A stretch of 25,703 bases of DNA. Source: a virus. The notes beneath the pieces are model-generated. The model was given only the letters and a program-made list of their open reading frames with translations, was not told the origin of the DNA and did no database searches. Made by a program: the position numbers and the translations under genes. Positions 1-5,196 of this stretch are shown here, one piece after another (positions within the stretch are counted from its first letter, which is position 1; the number at the start of each line of letters is the position of its first letter). The DNA lies in IMG/VR virus record IMGVR_UViG_3300044712_002122, positions 1 to 25,703 of that record. The stretch is one strand, 5' to 3'.

Positions 1-609
1 CGCGGGCTCGTGAAGCCACTCGGCCAGGGTGCGGCGTCGCGGGGCACCTGGGGCGGAGGCCCAGCGCGGCACGTAGGCATCGAATTGCGCCCGGGTGGGG
101 CCGTTGTAGGTGTCGCCCGTGGCGGCGCACTCGGCGAGGATCTCGGTCTCGTCGGCGTTGCCCTGCCAGTACGTGAAGCGGGCGAAGCTCAGCACGTCGC
201 CCGGCGTGATCATGCGCAGGCCCGTGGCGCTCGCGGCTTCGAGCGTTTGCATGACGAGGCGCGCGGCGGGCTCGGGCAGCCGCTCGAGCGCGCGGCCGAT
301 GAAGACGTGCGGGACGGAGCGGCAGCGCAGGATGAGCGCGGAGCACTCGGTCGGCGCGCCGGTCCAGCGATGCAGCGCGCCGGCCTCGTAGTACTCCACG
401 CCCACGCGGATGCGCCGGCAGCCGTCAAGCTGGCGGTCGAGCCACTGGGCGAGGCCGTGGCGCAACACCTCCGCCGGCGTGCGCCCAGGCGTACGCGGCG
501 AGATGACGCCGGCGTCGAGCAGCGCGGCCGCGGTCGCCGCGGTGACGGCCATGTCGCCGGGGATCGTGTACGCGCGCGGCACGCGTGCGAGAGAGGGGAG
601 TGCCAGCAT
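1..609 (-). CDS. PRTRC system protein F (partial, C-terminus off window)
   Basis: This minus-strand frame stays open from an ATG at 609 to the window edge, giving 203 residues without a stop. The ATG overlaps the TGA of the preceding gene (ATGA). The part resembling the PRTRC F family is residues ~150-190: a Phe/Tyr/Trp stretch, 'YWQGNADETEILAEC', followed by a 'P-T-R-A-Q-F-D-A-Y-V-P-R-W-A' segment. Family F proteins carry a comparable Trp/Tyr-x-Gly-x-(D/N)-x-D-E motif, an acidic Cys stretch and a '(A/F)-P-x-W-A' end. Earlier, 'LAQWLDRQLDG' fits the family's amphipathic helix. The biochemical role of F is unknown; it is defined by co-occurrence with ParB-like, ThiF-like and A-E proteins. It sits downstream of E and C here, the usual cassette order. 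The plus-strand open frame over the same bases is judged a GC-rich shadow. Confidence 0.75.
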   Translation of the reverse strand, partial: MLALPSLARVPRAYTIPGDMAVTAATAAALLDAGVISPRTPGRTPAEVLRHGLAQWLDRQLDGCRRIRVGVEYYEAGALHRWTGAPTECSALILRCRSVPHVFIGRALERLPEPAARLVMQTLEAASATGLRMITPGDVLSFARFTYWQGNADETEILAECAATGDTYNGPTRAQFDAYVPRWASAPGAPRRRTLAEWLHEPA

Positions 610-836
610 CAGGGGAGCACGCCCACCAGCTCAGCCGGCGCAGGCCTGCGCGTGACGGCCACGCGCCGGCCGAAGCGCCCGCCTTCGACGCGCTCCTGCA
701 CGAGGCAGCGGCCGACGAGCAGCGCGACGTCGAGCACCGCCTCGCACTGCGCGGCGGTGAGGATGTTGCGGCGGCGCGTGGGGATTTCGCCGGCGGCGAT
801 GGCGCGCATGCGGATGGCGAGGGGGCAGGGTTTCAC
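609..836 (-). CDS. Small hypothetical protein between PRTRC C and F
   Basis: A 75-residue frame starting with GTG at 836, whose GTGA overlaps the stop of the PRTRC C fusion gene. It ends at 609 in an ATGA overlap with the protein F gene. Both overlaps point to translational coupling and argue for the GTG start over an ATG further upstream. The protein is basic and Arg-rich, with a central helix-like segment 'TAAQCEAVLDVALLVGRCLV' (about residues 27-46). There is no membrane segment and no motif I recognise. Its place inside the PRTRC gene order suggests a function tied to that cassette, but that is context only. Confidence 0.6.
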   Translation of the reverse strand: MKPCPLAIRMRAIAAGEIPTRRRNILTAAQCEAVLDVALLVGRCLVQERVEGGRFGRRVAVTRRPAPAELVGVLP

Positions 837-1273
837 TCGGCCACCTTGGGTGCGTGGAACCAGCTCCGCCACCCTTCCATGCTGTCGGCGAGCTTCAAGG
901 CCTCCGCGATCTTCTCCGGCTCGTGCGTGCCCTCGGCCATCGTTGCCCAATGGCGCACGGTCTGCGTGGCGAGCGGGTCCTTCGCGCGCAGCACGAAGAG
1001 CGGCTCGTGCGGCTCGGCCTTGTTGAGGCACGAGGTCGGGCGCATCAGCTCGTCCTGCTTCGTCGCGCCCTTCGTTCCCACCGCGCGCCGGAACGTGTAC
1101 GTCAGCGTGTCGCCGTCCTCTTCGGGGCCTTCGACGGCGGCGGAGGTGATCTCCGGATAGGTGGCGGCGTAGAGGTCGCGCACCTGCTCCACGGTGTACG
1201 TGGGGCCGGGGTCGGGCAGGGTCACGCTGTTGTAGCGGAACACGCGCTTAAGCGGGGTCGCGATCAGGCTCAT
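833..1273 (-). CDS. PRTRC system protein C (prokaryotic ubiquitin-like) fused to a small phage domain
   Basis: This gene encodes 146 residues. Residues 1-69 match the PRTRC protein C family closely: 'LPDPGP', 'VEQVRDLYAATYPE', 'AAVEGPE' and a closing 'YTFRRAVGTKG'. As I recall, protein C belongs to the Prok_Ub beta-grasp (ubiquitin-like) group, found with ThiF/E1-like, E2-like and JAB proteins. The family normally stops at about 65-75 residues, at the Gly. Here it continues with residues 70-146, a second domain ('SCLNKAEPHEPLFVLRAKDP', then 'VRHWATMAEG', 'EKIAEALKLAD'). To my knowledge this second domain occurs as a stand-alone small phage protein. The ATG at 1273 has an AGAGGAA ribosome site and lies 26 bases inside the end of protein E. 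The likely role is a modifier or partner protein; conjugation activity is untested. Confidence 0.88.
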   Translation of the reverse strand: MSLIATPLKRVFRYNSVTLPDPGPTYTVEQVRDLYAATYPEITSAAVEGPEEDGDTLTYTFRRAVGTKGATKQDELMRPTSCLNKAEPHEPLFVLRAKDPLATQTVRHWATMAEGTHEPEKIAEALKLADSMEGWRSWFHAPKVAE

Positions 1274-2114
1274 GGGATTCCTCTGTGGTGACGATGGGCC
1301 GCGCGCCGGCCCTGGGGCCGACGACGCGGGGCTTGTCGGGTGCAGCGACGACCGGGGTGGTCCTCGCCGAGTCCGTCGGGGATTCGGACTCGACGCCCGC
1401 CGGCGCCGCTGCGTTGATGGGTTCGGGGAAGGGCCACGCGGCGTTCGCGTCCAGCGCGACGTGCGTGGTCGCGGCGGGCGGCGTGGTCACGGGCGTCGCC
1501 GCGGTCGCGGGCTCCATCGGCAACTCGCCCTGCGCGCCGTCGGCGCAGAAGGCCTCGAAGTTCTTCCACAGCTTCTCGTAGCGCCGGCCGGTGGCGGCTT
1601 CCTTGATGAACTTGCGGCGCGTGAGCTTGGCCCCGTGCTTCGTCTGCAGCGCGCGGAGGTCGGCCAGGCACTCGGGCTTGCCGGGCAGGTCTGCGCGCGG
1701 GGCGTCGGCCTTCGCGGGCTTCGGTGCACGAACATTCACTTTCATTACAGCTTTCGGCGGTTTCGTTGCAGATTTCGGCGATTTCGTTGCACGCGGAGCC
1801 GGCTTCGGTGCGGTGGCCTTCTTCGCCGCTACCTTCCTGGCGGCGGGCTTCGGCGTGACGCTCTTGCCCTCCGCCGTCGGCGCCGGCAGCGCGATCGCGG
1901 TGGCCGGCGCGGCGACCTGCGCGGCGTACGCGGCGAGCTGCGCGGGCAGCTCGGCGTCGAGTTCCTCGGGCGTGCCGGTGACGCGCACGGGCTGGGCGAA
2001 CGCGCGCGGCTTGTCACCCTTGCCTGCAATGATCACGTGCAGGCGGTCGGCCTCTGCGGTGACGGTGAAGGTGAGGGCGGTGTCGCGCGCGATGGCGGCG
2101 ATGGCTGCGAACAT
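1248..2114 (-). CDS. PRTRC system protein E
   Basis: A 288-residue protein. The N-terminal domain (1-~70) begins 'MFAAIAAIARDTALTFTVTA' and contains 'VTGTPEELDAELPAQLAAY', the hallmark of PRTRC protein E. Residues ~84-137 form a Lys/Ala/Pro-rich linker like a histone H1 tail. Residues ~145-195 form a compact basic domain ('LTRRKFIKEAATGRRYEKLW'), and the last ~90 residues are Ala/Pro/Thr-rich and probably disordered. I chose the ATG at 2114 because the family start matches it and the previous gene stops at 2117-2119; the frame itself is open to 2411. The linker suggests contact with nucleic acid, but this is inference; the family's function is unknown. The gene overlaps the start of protein C by 26 bases. 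Confidence 0.85.
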   Translation of the reverse strand: MFAAIAAIARDTALTFTVTAEADRLHVIIAGKGDKPRAFAQPVRVTGTPEELDAELPAQLAAYAAQVAAPATAIALPAPTAEGKSVTPKPAARKVAAKKATAPKPAPRATKSPKSATKPPKAVMKVNVRAPKPAKADAPRADLPGKPECLADLRALQTKHGAKLTRRKFIKEAATGRRYEKLWKNFEAFCADGAQGELPMEPATAATPVTTPPAATTHVALDANAAWPFPEPINAAAPAGVESESPTDSARTTPVVAAPDKPRVVGPRAGARPIVTTEESHEPDRDPA

Positions 2115-2116
2115 GG

Positions 2117-2326
2117 CTACTTCCCGGTGATGGTCTGGACGAGGGAGAGCACCGCGCGGGGGCTGGTGCGCTTGCCGACGCGGATGTTCTGCGGGCTCGC
2201 CTTGCGATAGACGATCCAGCACGGCACGCGGCGGCCGTCGCGCTTCACGTCTTCCTTCTCGGTGATGAGGTAGCCGCAGCCGTCGGCGATGCTGCGGGCG
2301 ATGGCGAGGGCCTGGGCGCCGGTCAT
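2117..2326 (-). CDS. Hypothetical phage protein, 69 aa
   Basis: A small basic protein starting at the ATG at 2326, nine bases beyond the stop of the membrane-protein gene and two bases before PRTRC E. Visible features are an N-terminal helix 'GAQALAIARSIADGCGYLIT', then charged beta-like stretches with 'CWIVYRK' and a basic 'VGKRTSPRAV' segment. No signal peptide or membrane span is seen. I do not recognise the family. The close spacing places it in the same transcript as the PRTRC genes. An in-frame upstream ATG at 2389 exists, but it would overlap the membrane-protein gene by over 50 bases, so I prefer 2326. Confidence 0.65.
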   Translation of the reverse strand: MTGAQALAIARSIADGCGYLITEKEDVKRDGRRVPCWIVYRKASPQNIRVGKRTSPRAVLSLVQTITGK

Positions 2327-2334
2327 GAATCGGC

Positions 2335-2526
2335 TCACGGCGTGCAGGGCCAGAGCAGCACGCAGGCCCAGGCGACAATCGCAAGGCAAAGCACGACGGA
2401 AAGGCCGTCATGCGCCCGCGTCCAAGCAGGGCGCGGCCGCGGATACTCGCTGCGGATCAGGTGGACGAAGTCGACCACGCCGACGATGGCGTAGAGCGTC
2501 GCGATGGTGATGATGAACGCGGTCAT
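2335..2526 (-). CDS. Small membrane protein with two predicted helices, 63 aa
   Basis: The ATG at 2526 overlaps the previous stop in an ATGA junction. The 63 residues hold two hydrophobic segments: residues ~3-23 ('AFIITIATLYAIVGVVDFVH') and ~41-59 ('GLSVVLCLAIVAWACVLLW'). They are joined by a charged loop with 'RSEYPRPRPAW'. This is a small inner-membrane hairpin protein in an early operon. Such proteins in phages can act in superinfection exclusion, in lysis control or as toxins, but nothing here separates these options. It is one of three small membrane proteins around the control region. Confidence 0.7.
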   Translation of the reverse strand: MTAFIITIATLYAIVGVVDFVHLIRSEYPRPRPAWTRAHDGLSVVLCLAIVAWACVLLWPCTP

Positions 2527-2789
2527 GCGGCCACCTCGAGCAGCTCGGCGGCCTGCTCGTTGCGGTGGAAGGCTTCGTCGGCGGCGGCTTCGATCTTGGC
2601 GCGCTCGGCGGGCGTGTCGGCTGCCGGGACGTGAATCGTTGCCCCGTCGTACACCTTGGCGGCCTCGTGGCTCGGCGTGCTCGCGATGACGACGAAACAC
2701 TGCCGGTTGGTCTCGCGGTCGATGAAGCGCACGAGGATGTCGCCGGGGTACTGCGCTCGCATGGTGGTCCAGGCGGAGGGGGCGCTCAT
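2523..2789 (-). CDS. Hypothetical phage protein, 88 aa
   Basis: The start at 2789 and the stop at 2523 are both in four-base overlaps (ATGA) with neighbouring genes, which supports the exact ends. The first half has beta-like stretches ('GDILVRFIDRETNRQCFVVI'). The second half is an acidic, Ala/Glu-rich helix ('PAERAKIEAAADEAFHRNEQ'). There is no membrane segment and no catalytic motif that I recognise. Its place in the chain of small early genes suggests an accessory or host-takeover role, by context only. Confidence 0.7.
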   Translation of the reverse strand: MSAPSAWTTMRAQYPGDILVRFIDRETNRQCFVVIASTPSHEAAKVYDGATIHVPAADTPAERAKIEAAADEAFHRNEQAAELLEVAA

Positions 2790-3034
2790 GCGTGACCTCC
2801 GCCGGCCGGGATTTCCTCGCGCCGCTCCAGGCGATCAGCCGTCTCGCGCAGCGTCTTCACCATGTCGCCGCGGTTGGTGTTGCTGATGTAGTTGGCGCTG
2901 CCCGTCGCGTTGAAGTTGAAGATGAGCAAGGTGAAGGCCATCCCGGGAAACACCTCGCTGATGCCGCGGGCGACGATGCGCATCAGCTCCTCGGCCTGGG
3001 CGTGGTCCGCCGGCGTCGGGTCGCTGATGCTCAT
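2786..3034 (-). CDS. Conserved phage early protein of the 'NYISN' type, 82 aa
   Basis: An 82-residue protein with a hydrophobic core stretch 'FPGMAFTLLIFNFNATG', followed by 'ANYISNTNRGDMVKTLRETA'. I recognise this Asn-Tyr-Ile-Ser-Asn motif followed by Asp-Met and an amphipathic helix as a widespread family of small phage proteins without known function. These are usually found in early regions near replication or recombination genes. Both ends overlap neighbours by four bases. It is probably cytosolic, since the hydrophobic stretch is beta-like rather than a membrane helix. Confidence 0.75.
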   Translation of the reverse strand: MSISDPTPADHAQAEELMRIVARGISEVFPGMAFTLLIFNFNATGSANYISNTNRGDMVKTLRETADRLERREEIPAGGGHA

Positions 3035-3198
3035 GGCTTCCTCGCCAGCGTGCGCACCTTCGCCGTCTCGGCGTGCTCGCGCGCCTCAATGGTCTTGCGC
3101 TCGGCTTCCTGCTGCTTGCGGATCTCGGCGAAGCGCCGCGCCAGGTAGCCGGGCTTCATGGCGTGCGAGGGCGCGTAGCCAGAGGGTTTGGGCTTCAT
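3031..3198 (-). CDS. Small basic hypothetical protein, 55 aa
   Basis: ATG at 3198 and TGA at 3031-3033, both in ATGA overlaps with the genes on either side. The protein is Lys/Arg-rich. The N-terminal part has 'MKPKPSGYAPSHAMKPGYLA', followed by one long charged helix ('RRFAEIRKQQEAERKTIEAR') that could form a coiled coil. No membrane segment or recognised family. Its charge would allow nucleic-acid or acidic-protein contact, but this is speculative. The coupled overlaps are the best evidence that it is translated. Confidence 0.6.
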   Translation of the reverse strand: MKPKPSGYAPSHAMKPGYLARRFAEIRKQQEAERKTIEAREHAETAKVRTLARKP

Positions 3199-3422
3199 GC
3201 GTCGACCCCCGCCTCGCTAAGCGCCCACGTGTTCTTCCACGTGTAGCCGTCGGTCAGCTTTTTGATCAGCAGCCTATCGCCGCCCTGCGTGGCGAGGTGC
3301 TTGACTGCCACCTGTGTCGGTAGCGCGGTCAGCCACGCGTGATTCATCACCACGCCGGTGCGGTCGTTGATCTCGACGCCGATTCGCACGGCGTCGCGGA
3401 TGGTCAGCGCGCGGTCGCTCAC
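3195..3422 (-). CDS. Hypothetical phage protein, 75 aa
   Basis: I place the start at the GTG at 3422, because GTGA there overlaps the stop of the upstream membrane-protein gene, and the stop at 3195 overlaps the next ATG. The protein has 'RIGVEINDRTGVV', 'HAWLTALPTQVAVKHLATQ' and 'GDRLLIKKLTDGYTWKN', a mixed alpha/beta pattern with a basic C-terminal half that could be a small winged-helix-like fold. I would not assign DNA binding from this alone. It is the second gene of the minus-strand operon. Confidence 0.65.
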   Translation of the reverse strand: MSDRALTIRDAVRIGVEINDRTGVVMNHAWLTALPTQVAVKHLATQGGDRLLIKKLTDGYTWKNTWALSEAGVDA

Positions 3423-3670
3423 AGCCACCACCCCGCGCGGATGCTCGCCGTGAGGTAGTTCAGGAACCAGACGAAGCCGGCCATCGCGAACGCGATGACC
3501 ACGCACTCGCCGGTGATCTGGCCGAGGGCGCGCCAGGTCAGCCCGTCGAGGAGGCGGTGCGCGCGCCGGCGCTCATGCGCAACGTCCGGCTCGGCGTCGA
3601 GCAGCGGCGATTTCTCGGCGCGGCTGTGGTGGAGCGCGATGACCTGCGCGGTCGGGTAGGGGTGTCGCAT
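3419..3670 (-). CDS. Small membrane-anchored protein, first gene of the minus-strand operon, 83 aa
   Basis: The ATG at 3670 is preceded by a clear CGGAGG ribosome site. An in-frame ATG at 3700 lacks one, so I prefer 3670. The first ~55 residues are charged and soluble ('SRAEKSPLLDAEPDVAHERR'). Residues ~53-75 are a single hydrophobic helix ('CVVIAFAMAGFVWFLNYLTA'), ending in 'GWWL'. This looks like a tail-anchored inner-membrane protein with a cytoplasmic N-terminus. It lies directly behind the 3708-3738 operator/promoter, so it should be the first product of this arm. Function unknown. Confidence 0.7.
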   Translation of the reverse strand: MRHPYPTAQVIALHHSRAEKSPLLDAEPDVAHERRRAHRLLDGLTWRALGQITGECVVIAFAMAGFVWFLNYLTASIRAGWWL

Positions 3671-3704
3671 GGCGCCTCCGTTGAACGGGATGACGCGCAT
3701 GGTG

Positions 3705-3743
3705 CGTAAAACTTTGCTCAGTTGTCAAGCAAAGTTTTGCTCA
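3705..3743 (-). promoter_or_regulatory. Early promoter with operator inverted repeat for the minus-strand operon
   Basis: Bases 3708-3718 (AAAACTTTGCT) and 3728-3738 (AGCAAAGTTTT) are perfect 11-base inverted repeats nine bases apart. On the minus strand a consensus -35 box TTGACA lies at 3728-3723, just at the edge of one arm and inside the loop. A convincing -10 is not visible. The extended right copy (3729-3743, GCAAAGTTTTGCTCA) recurs with one change at 4819-4833 next to the repressor. Each 12-base core is itself a near-palindrome (GCAAAGTTTTGC). A regulator bound here would cover the -35 box. Confidence 0.6.
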
Positions 3744-3799
3744 GGGTTCCAAGGTTTCCCCTGGTGGGCTAGGATCGCGGGGCTTGCCGGGGAGGGGTT

Positions 3800-4066
3800 A
3801 TGCGCTGGGTGTTGATGATCTTTGCGATGGTGGTCGGCTTCGTCGCGGTGGTGGTGTTCGTCGCCGCGCGCGGGGCCATACAGGAGGCGGTCGCCGGGAC
3901 GCTACTCGTCACCGCGGCGGTGCTGTTCGTGGGGGCGTGCATCGTGGACGCGATCGTGCGCCACGGGAGTCACGCCAAGGAGGCGCAGGGCGAGATCCTG
4001 GTGCTGATGAACTCGCTCGATCGGCGGCTGCGCGATGCGCTGGAGTCGCCGCGCGACTCCAAGTAG
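3800..4066 (+). CDS. Small two-helix membrane protein, 88 aa
   Basis: The ATG at 3800 follows a GGAGG ribosome site (3791-3795). Two hydrophobic helices are seen: residues ~3-23 ('WVLMIFAMVVGFVAVVVFVA') and ~28-53 ('EAVAGTLLVTAAVLFVGACI'). A charged C-terminal tail of ~35 residues follows ('HAKEAQGEILVLMNSLDRRL') and could form a coiled coil in the cytoplasm. The gene points away from the minus-strand operon and converges with the repressor transcript. A TAGGAT -10-like box at 3770-3775 lies at a suitable distance, with a poor -35. In a lysogen such isolated genes next to the repressor often serve superinfection exclusion; that is only context here. Confidence 0.72.
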   Translation: MRWVLMIFAMVVGFVAVVVFVAARGAIQEAVAGTLLVTAAVLFVGACIVDAIVRHGSHAKEAQGEILVLMNSLDRRLRDALESPRDSK

Positions 4067-4068
4067 AA

Positions 4069-4302
4069 CTACGCGGCGCGACGGCCGAGGTCGTCGTGCA
4101 GGTCGGACACCATGCCGCGCGCGAAGGTGGGGTTTCGCGCGCACTCGCCCGTGTAGCCGACCAGGTACTCGCGGCGCTTGTACATCGCGGCAAAGGCGAC
4201 GCCGATCAGGTCGCCCGCCTTGGCGGCCTTCAGTAGCTCGTTGAGCACGGCAATGGTGTCGCCGGAGGGCTCGGCTCCGACGAACCGGAAGGGGGGTCTC
4301 AC
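4069..4302 (-). CDS. Hypothetical phage protein co-transcribed with the repressor, 77 aa
   Basis: The start is the GTG at 4302, whose GTGA overlaps the repressor stop. The frame is open much further upstream, but those residues are the Pro/Arg/Gln-rich shadow of the repressor. The protein has 'NELLKAAKAGDLIGVAFAAM', 'YLVGYTGECARNPTFARGMV' and an acidic end 'SDLHDDLG'. I recognise the pattern (helix, small beta unit, then 'NPTFARGMV') from many small phage proteins found in control or early regions; none has a known function to me. Coupling to the repressor means it would be made in the lysogen. Confidence 0.7.
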   Translation of the reverse strand: MRPPFRFVGAEPSGDTIAVLNELLKAAKAGDLIGVAFAAMYKRREYLVGYTGECARNPTFARGMVSDLHDDLGRRAA

Positions 4303-4769
4303 GCGCCCGCCTTCTTGCGCTTGGCCCCGACGTTGTACCGCATCTCGCGCTCGTGGACTGTGGTCGGAAGCGGTGTGCTTCTTCGGCGCTTGATGGTCGG
4401 GGGCAGGCTGCTCGACTCGTCCGGCTGGTCTCCAGGATCGCTGTCGCGGCGGTTCCGTACCTCCAGCACCTTGTCGAGGATCTCCTCGGCCTCCAGCGCC
4501 CGGCTGACGTTCGGATGTAGCAGGTGCCACGCCTCTTTGCCCATCGCCAGGGCCACGGTCTGGAGCGTGTCGACGGTGGGGTAGCCCTGCGGCTTGTTGG
4601 TCGTGAGGCGTCGCTCCGGATGCAGCAGGTTGTTGATCGTCCCCGGAGACACCTGCGCCTTTTTCGCGAGTGCTCTTCTGCTTGTCCATGGCGGGTGCGC
4701 GCGCGCCATCAGCGTCGCGAGGTTGCGCGCGATCCTGTCGTTGAGGTCCTGTTCATCGTCTTGCGTCAT
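4299..4769 (-). CDS. HTH (XRE-type) prophage repressor, 156 aa
   Basis: I start at the ATG at 4769, after a short CAGG-type ribosome site; earlier in-frame starts would run through the operator. Residues ~12-80 form an XRE-like domain with the recognition region 'SRRALAKKAQVSPGTINNLL' (~30-49) and a following helix 'TVDTLQTVALAMGKEAWHLL'. The C-terminal ~60 residues are charged and low in structure, ending in a Lys-rich tail. There is no S24/LexA-like peptidase domain with Ser-Lys pair, so RecA-driven self-cleavage is not expected. Position between two divergent operator clusters, opposite a Cro-like gene, indicates the lysogeny repressor. The likely targets are the GCAAAGTTTT sites at 3708-3743 and 4819-4833. 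Confidence 0.82.
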   Translation of the reverse strand: MTQDDEQDLNDRIARNLATLMARAHPPWTSRRALAKKAQVSPGTINNLLHPERRLTTNKPQGYPTVDTLQTVALAMGKEAWHLLHPNVSRALEAEEILDKVLEVRNRRDSDPGDQPDESSSLPPTIKRRRSTPLPTTVHEREMRYNVGAKRKKAGA

Positions 4770-4786
4770 CAACCTGACGGTAGCAC

Positions 4787-4833
4787 TTGACGCGAGCAAT
4801 GCCTTGCGCGCAAGATGGGCAAAGTTTTGTTCA
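4787..4833 (+). promoter_or_regulatory. Rightward early promoter and operator upstream of the Cro-like gene
   Basis: A TTGACG -35 box lies at 4787-4792 and a weak CAAGAT -10 box at 4811-4816, with an 18-base spacer. This places the transcript start just before or within GCAAAGTTTTGTTCA (4819-4833). That motif differs by one base from the one at 3729-3743. A perfect 12-base palindrome CTTGCGCGCAAG lies at 4803-4814 across the spacer and -10, a candidate second operator. The layout (divergent repressor gene on the left, Cro-like gene on the right) is that of a lambda-like switch region. The promoter call is by eye and uncertain. Confidence 0.5.
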
Positions 4834-4842
4834 CACGCGAGC

Positions 4843-5115
4843 ATGATGGACGATCTCCAGGTACGGGTGCGGGATGAGCTGCAGCGGCGCAAGGGCGAGT
4901 GGCCTCAGATCGCCCGGGACGTGCCGGTTGTCTCGTATTCGTTCATTCAGAAGGTGGGAAACGGCTCGTACAAGGCCGCGCCCACCTATCGCCGGCTGCG
5001 CGCGCTGTTCGACTACTTCCAGGCCAACCCGCTGCCGCCCGCGCCTCAGAGCGCGAGCCAGATCAGCAGCAGCCACACCGTGACCGAGACCGTCGCGGGC
5101 ACCACCACGGCGTAG
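4843..5115 (+). CDS. Cro-like DNA-binding regulator, 90 aa
   Basis: Two adjacent ATGs (4843 and 4846) are possible starts, with no clear ribosome site, so a short leader is likely. The protein has 'DELQRRKGEWPQIARDVPVV', 'YSFIQKVGNGSYKAAPTYRR' and 'LRALFDYFQANP'. This is the helix-turn-helix layout seen in many small phage Cro-like proteins: 'IARD', a turn, a recognition helix with 'SYSFIQKVGNG', then 'RLRALFDYF'. The last ~20 residues are Ser/Thr-rich and may be unstructured. The gene is divergent from the repressor across the shared operator. The expected role is to shut off the repressor promoter and favour lytic growth. Confidence 0.7.
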   Translation: MMDDLQVRVRDELQRRKGEWPQIARDVPVVSYSFIQKVGNGSYKAAPTYRRLRALFDYFQANPLPPAPQSASQISSSHTVTETVAGTTTA

Positions 5116-5129
5116 AAAACGAGCCGCAT
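5046..5129 (-). CDS. Possible antisense micro-membrane protein, 27 aa
   Basis: On the minus strand an ATG at 5129 has a strong GGAGG ribosome site five bases upstream. The 27 codons give one uninterrupted hydrophobic helix ('VFYAVVVPATVSVTVWLLLI') and then a TGA at 5046-5048. It lies antisense to the Ser/Thr-rich tail of the Cro-like gene. Single-helix peptides of this size are known as phage or type I toxins and as lysis or membrane modulators. No promoter was found, and a hydrophobic frame opposite a Ser/Thr-rich one can arise by chance, so this is only a candidate. Confidence 0.28.
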   Translation of the reverse strand: MRLVFYAVVVPATVSVTVWLLLIWLAL

Positions 5130-5196
5130 GCCGGCCTCCGCCGAAACAACAATGCAAACCGCACGACCGGCCGTCGCGAGCGCCCGGGGGAGATCC

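Noticed and set aside
10-1026. 338-residue plus-strand open frame
   Set aside because: It lies opposite the PRTRC F, small-protein and C genes, which have family matches and coupled overlaps. Its Arg/Gly/Ala-rich composition is that of a GC-rich shadow.
4069-4689. Long 206-residue version of the 4069 gene
   Set aside because: The first ~129 residues are a Pro/Gln/Arg-rich shadow of the repressor. The GTG at 4302 with a GTGA overlap explains the real gene.
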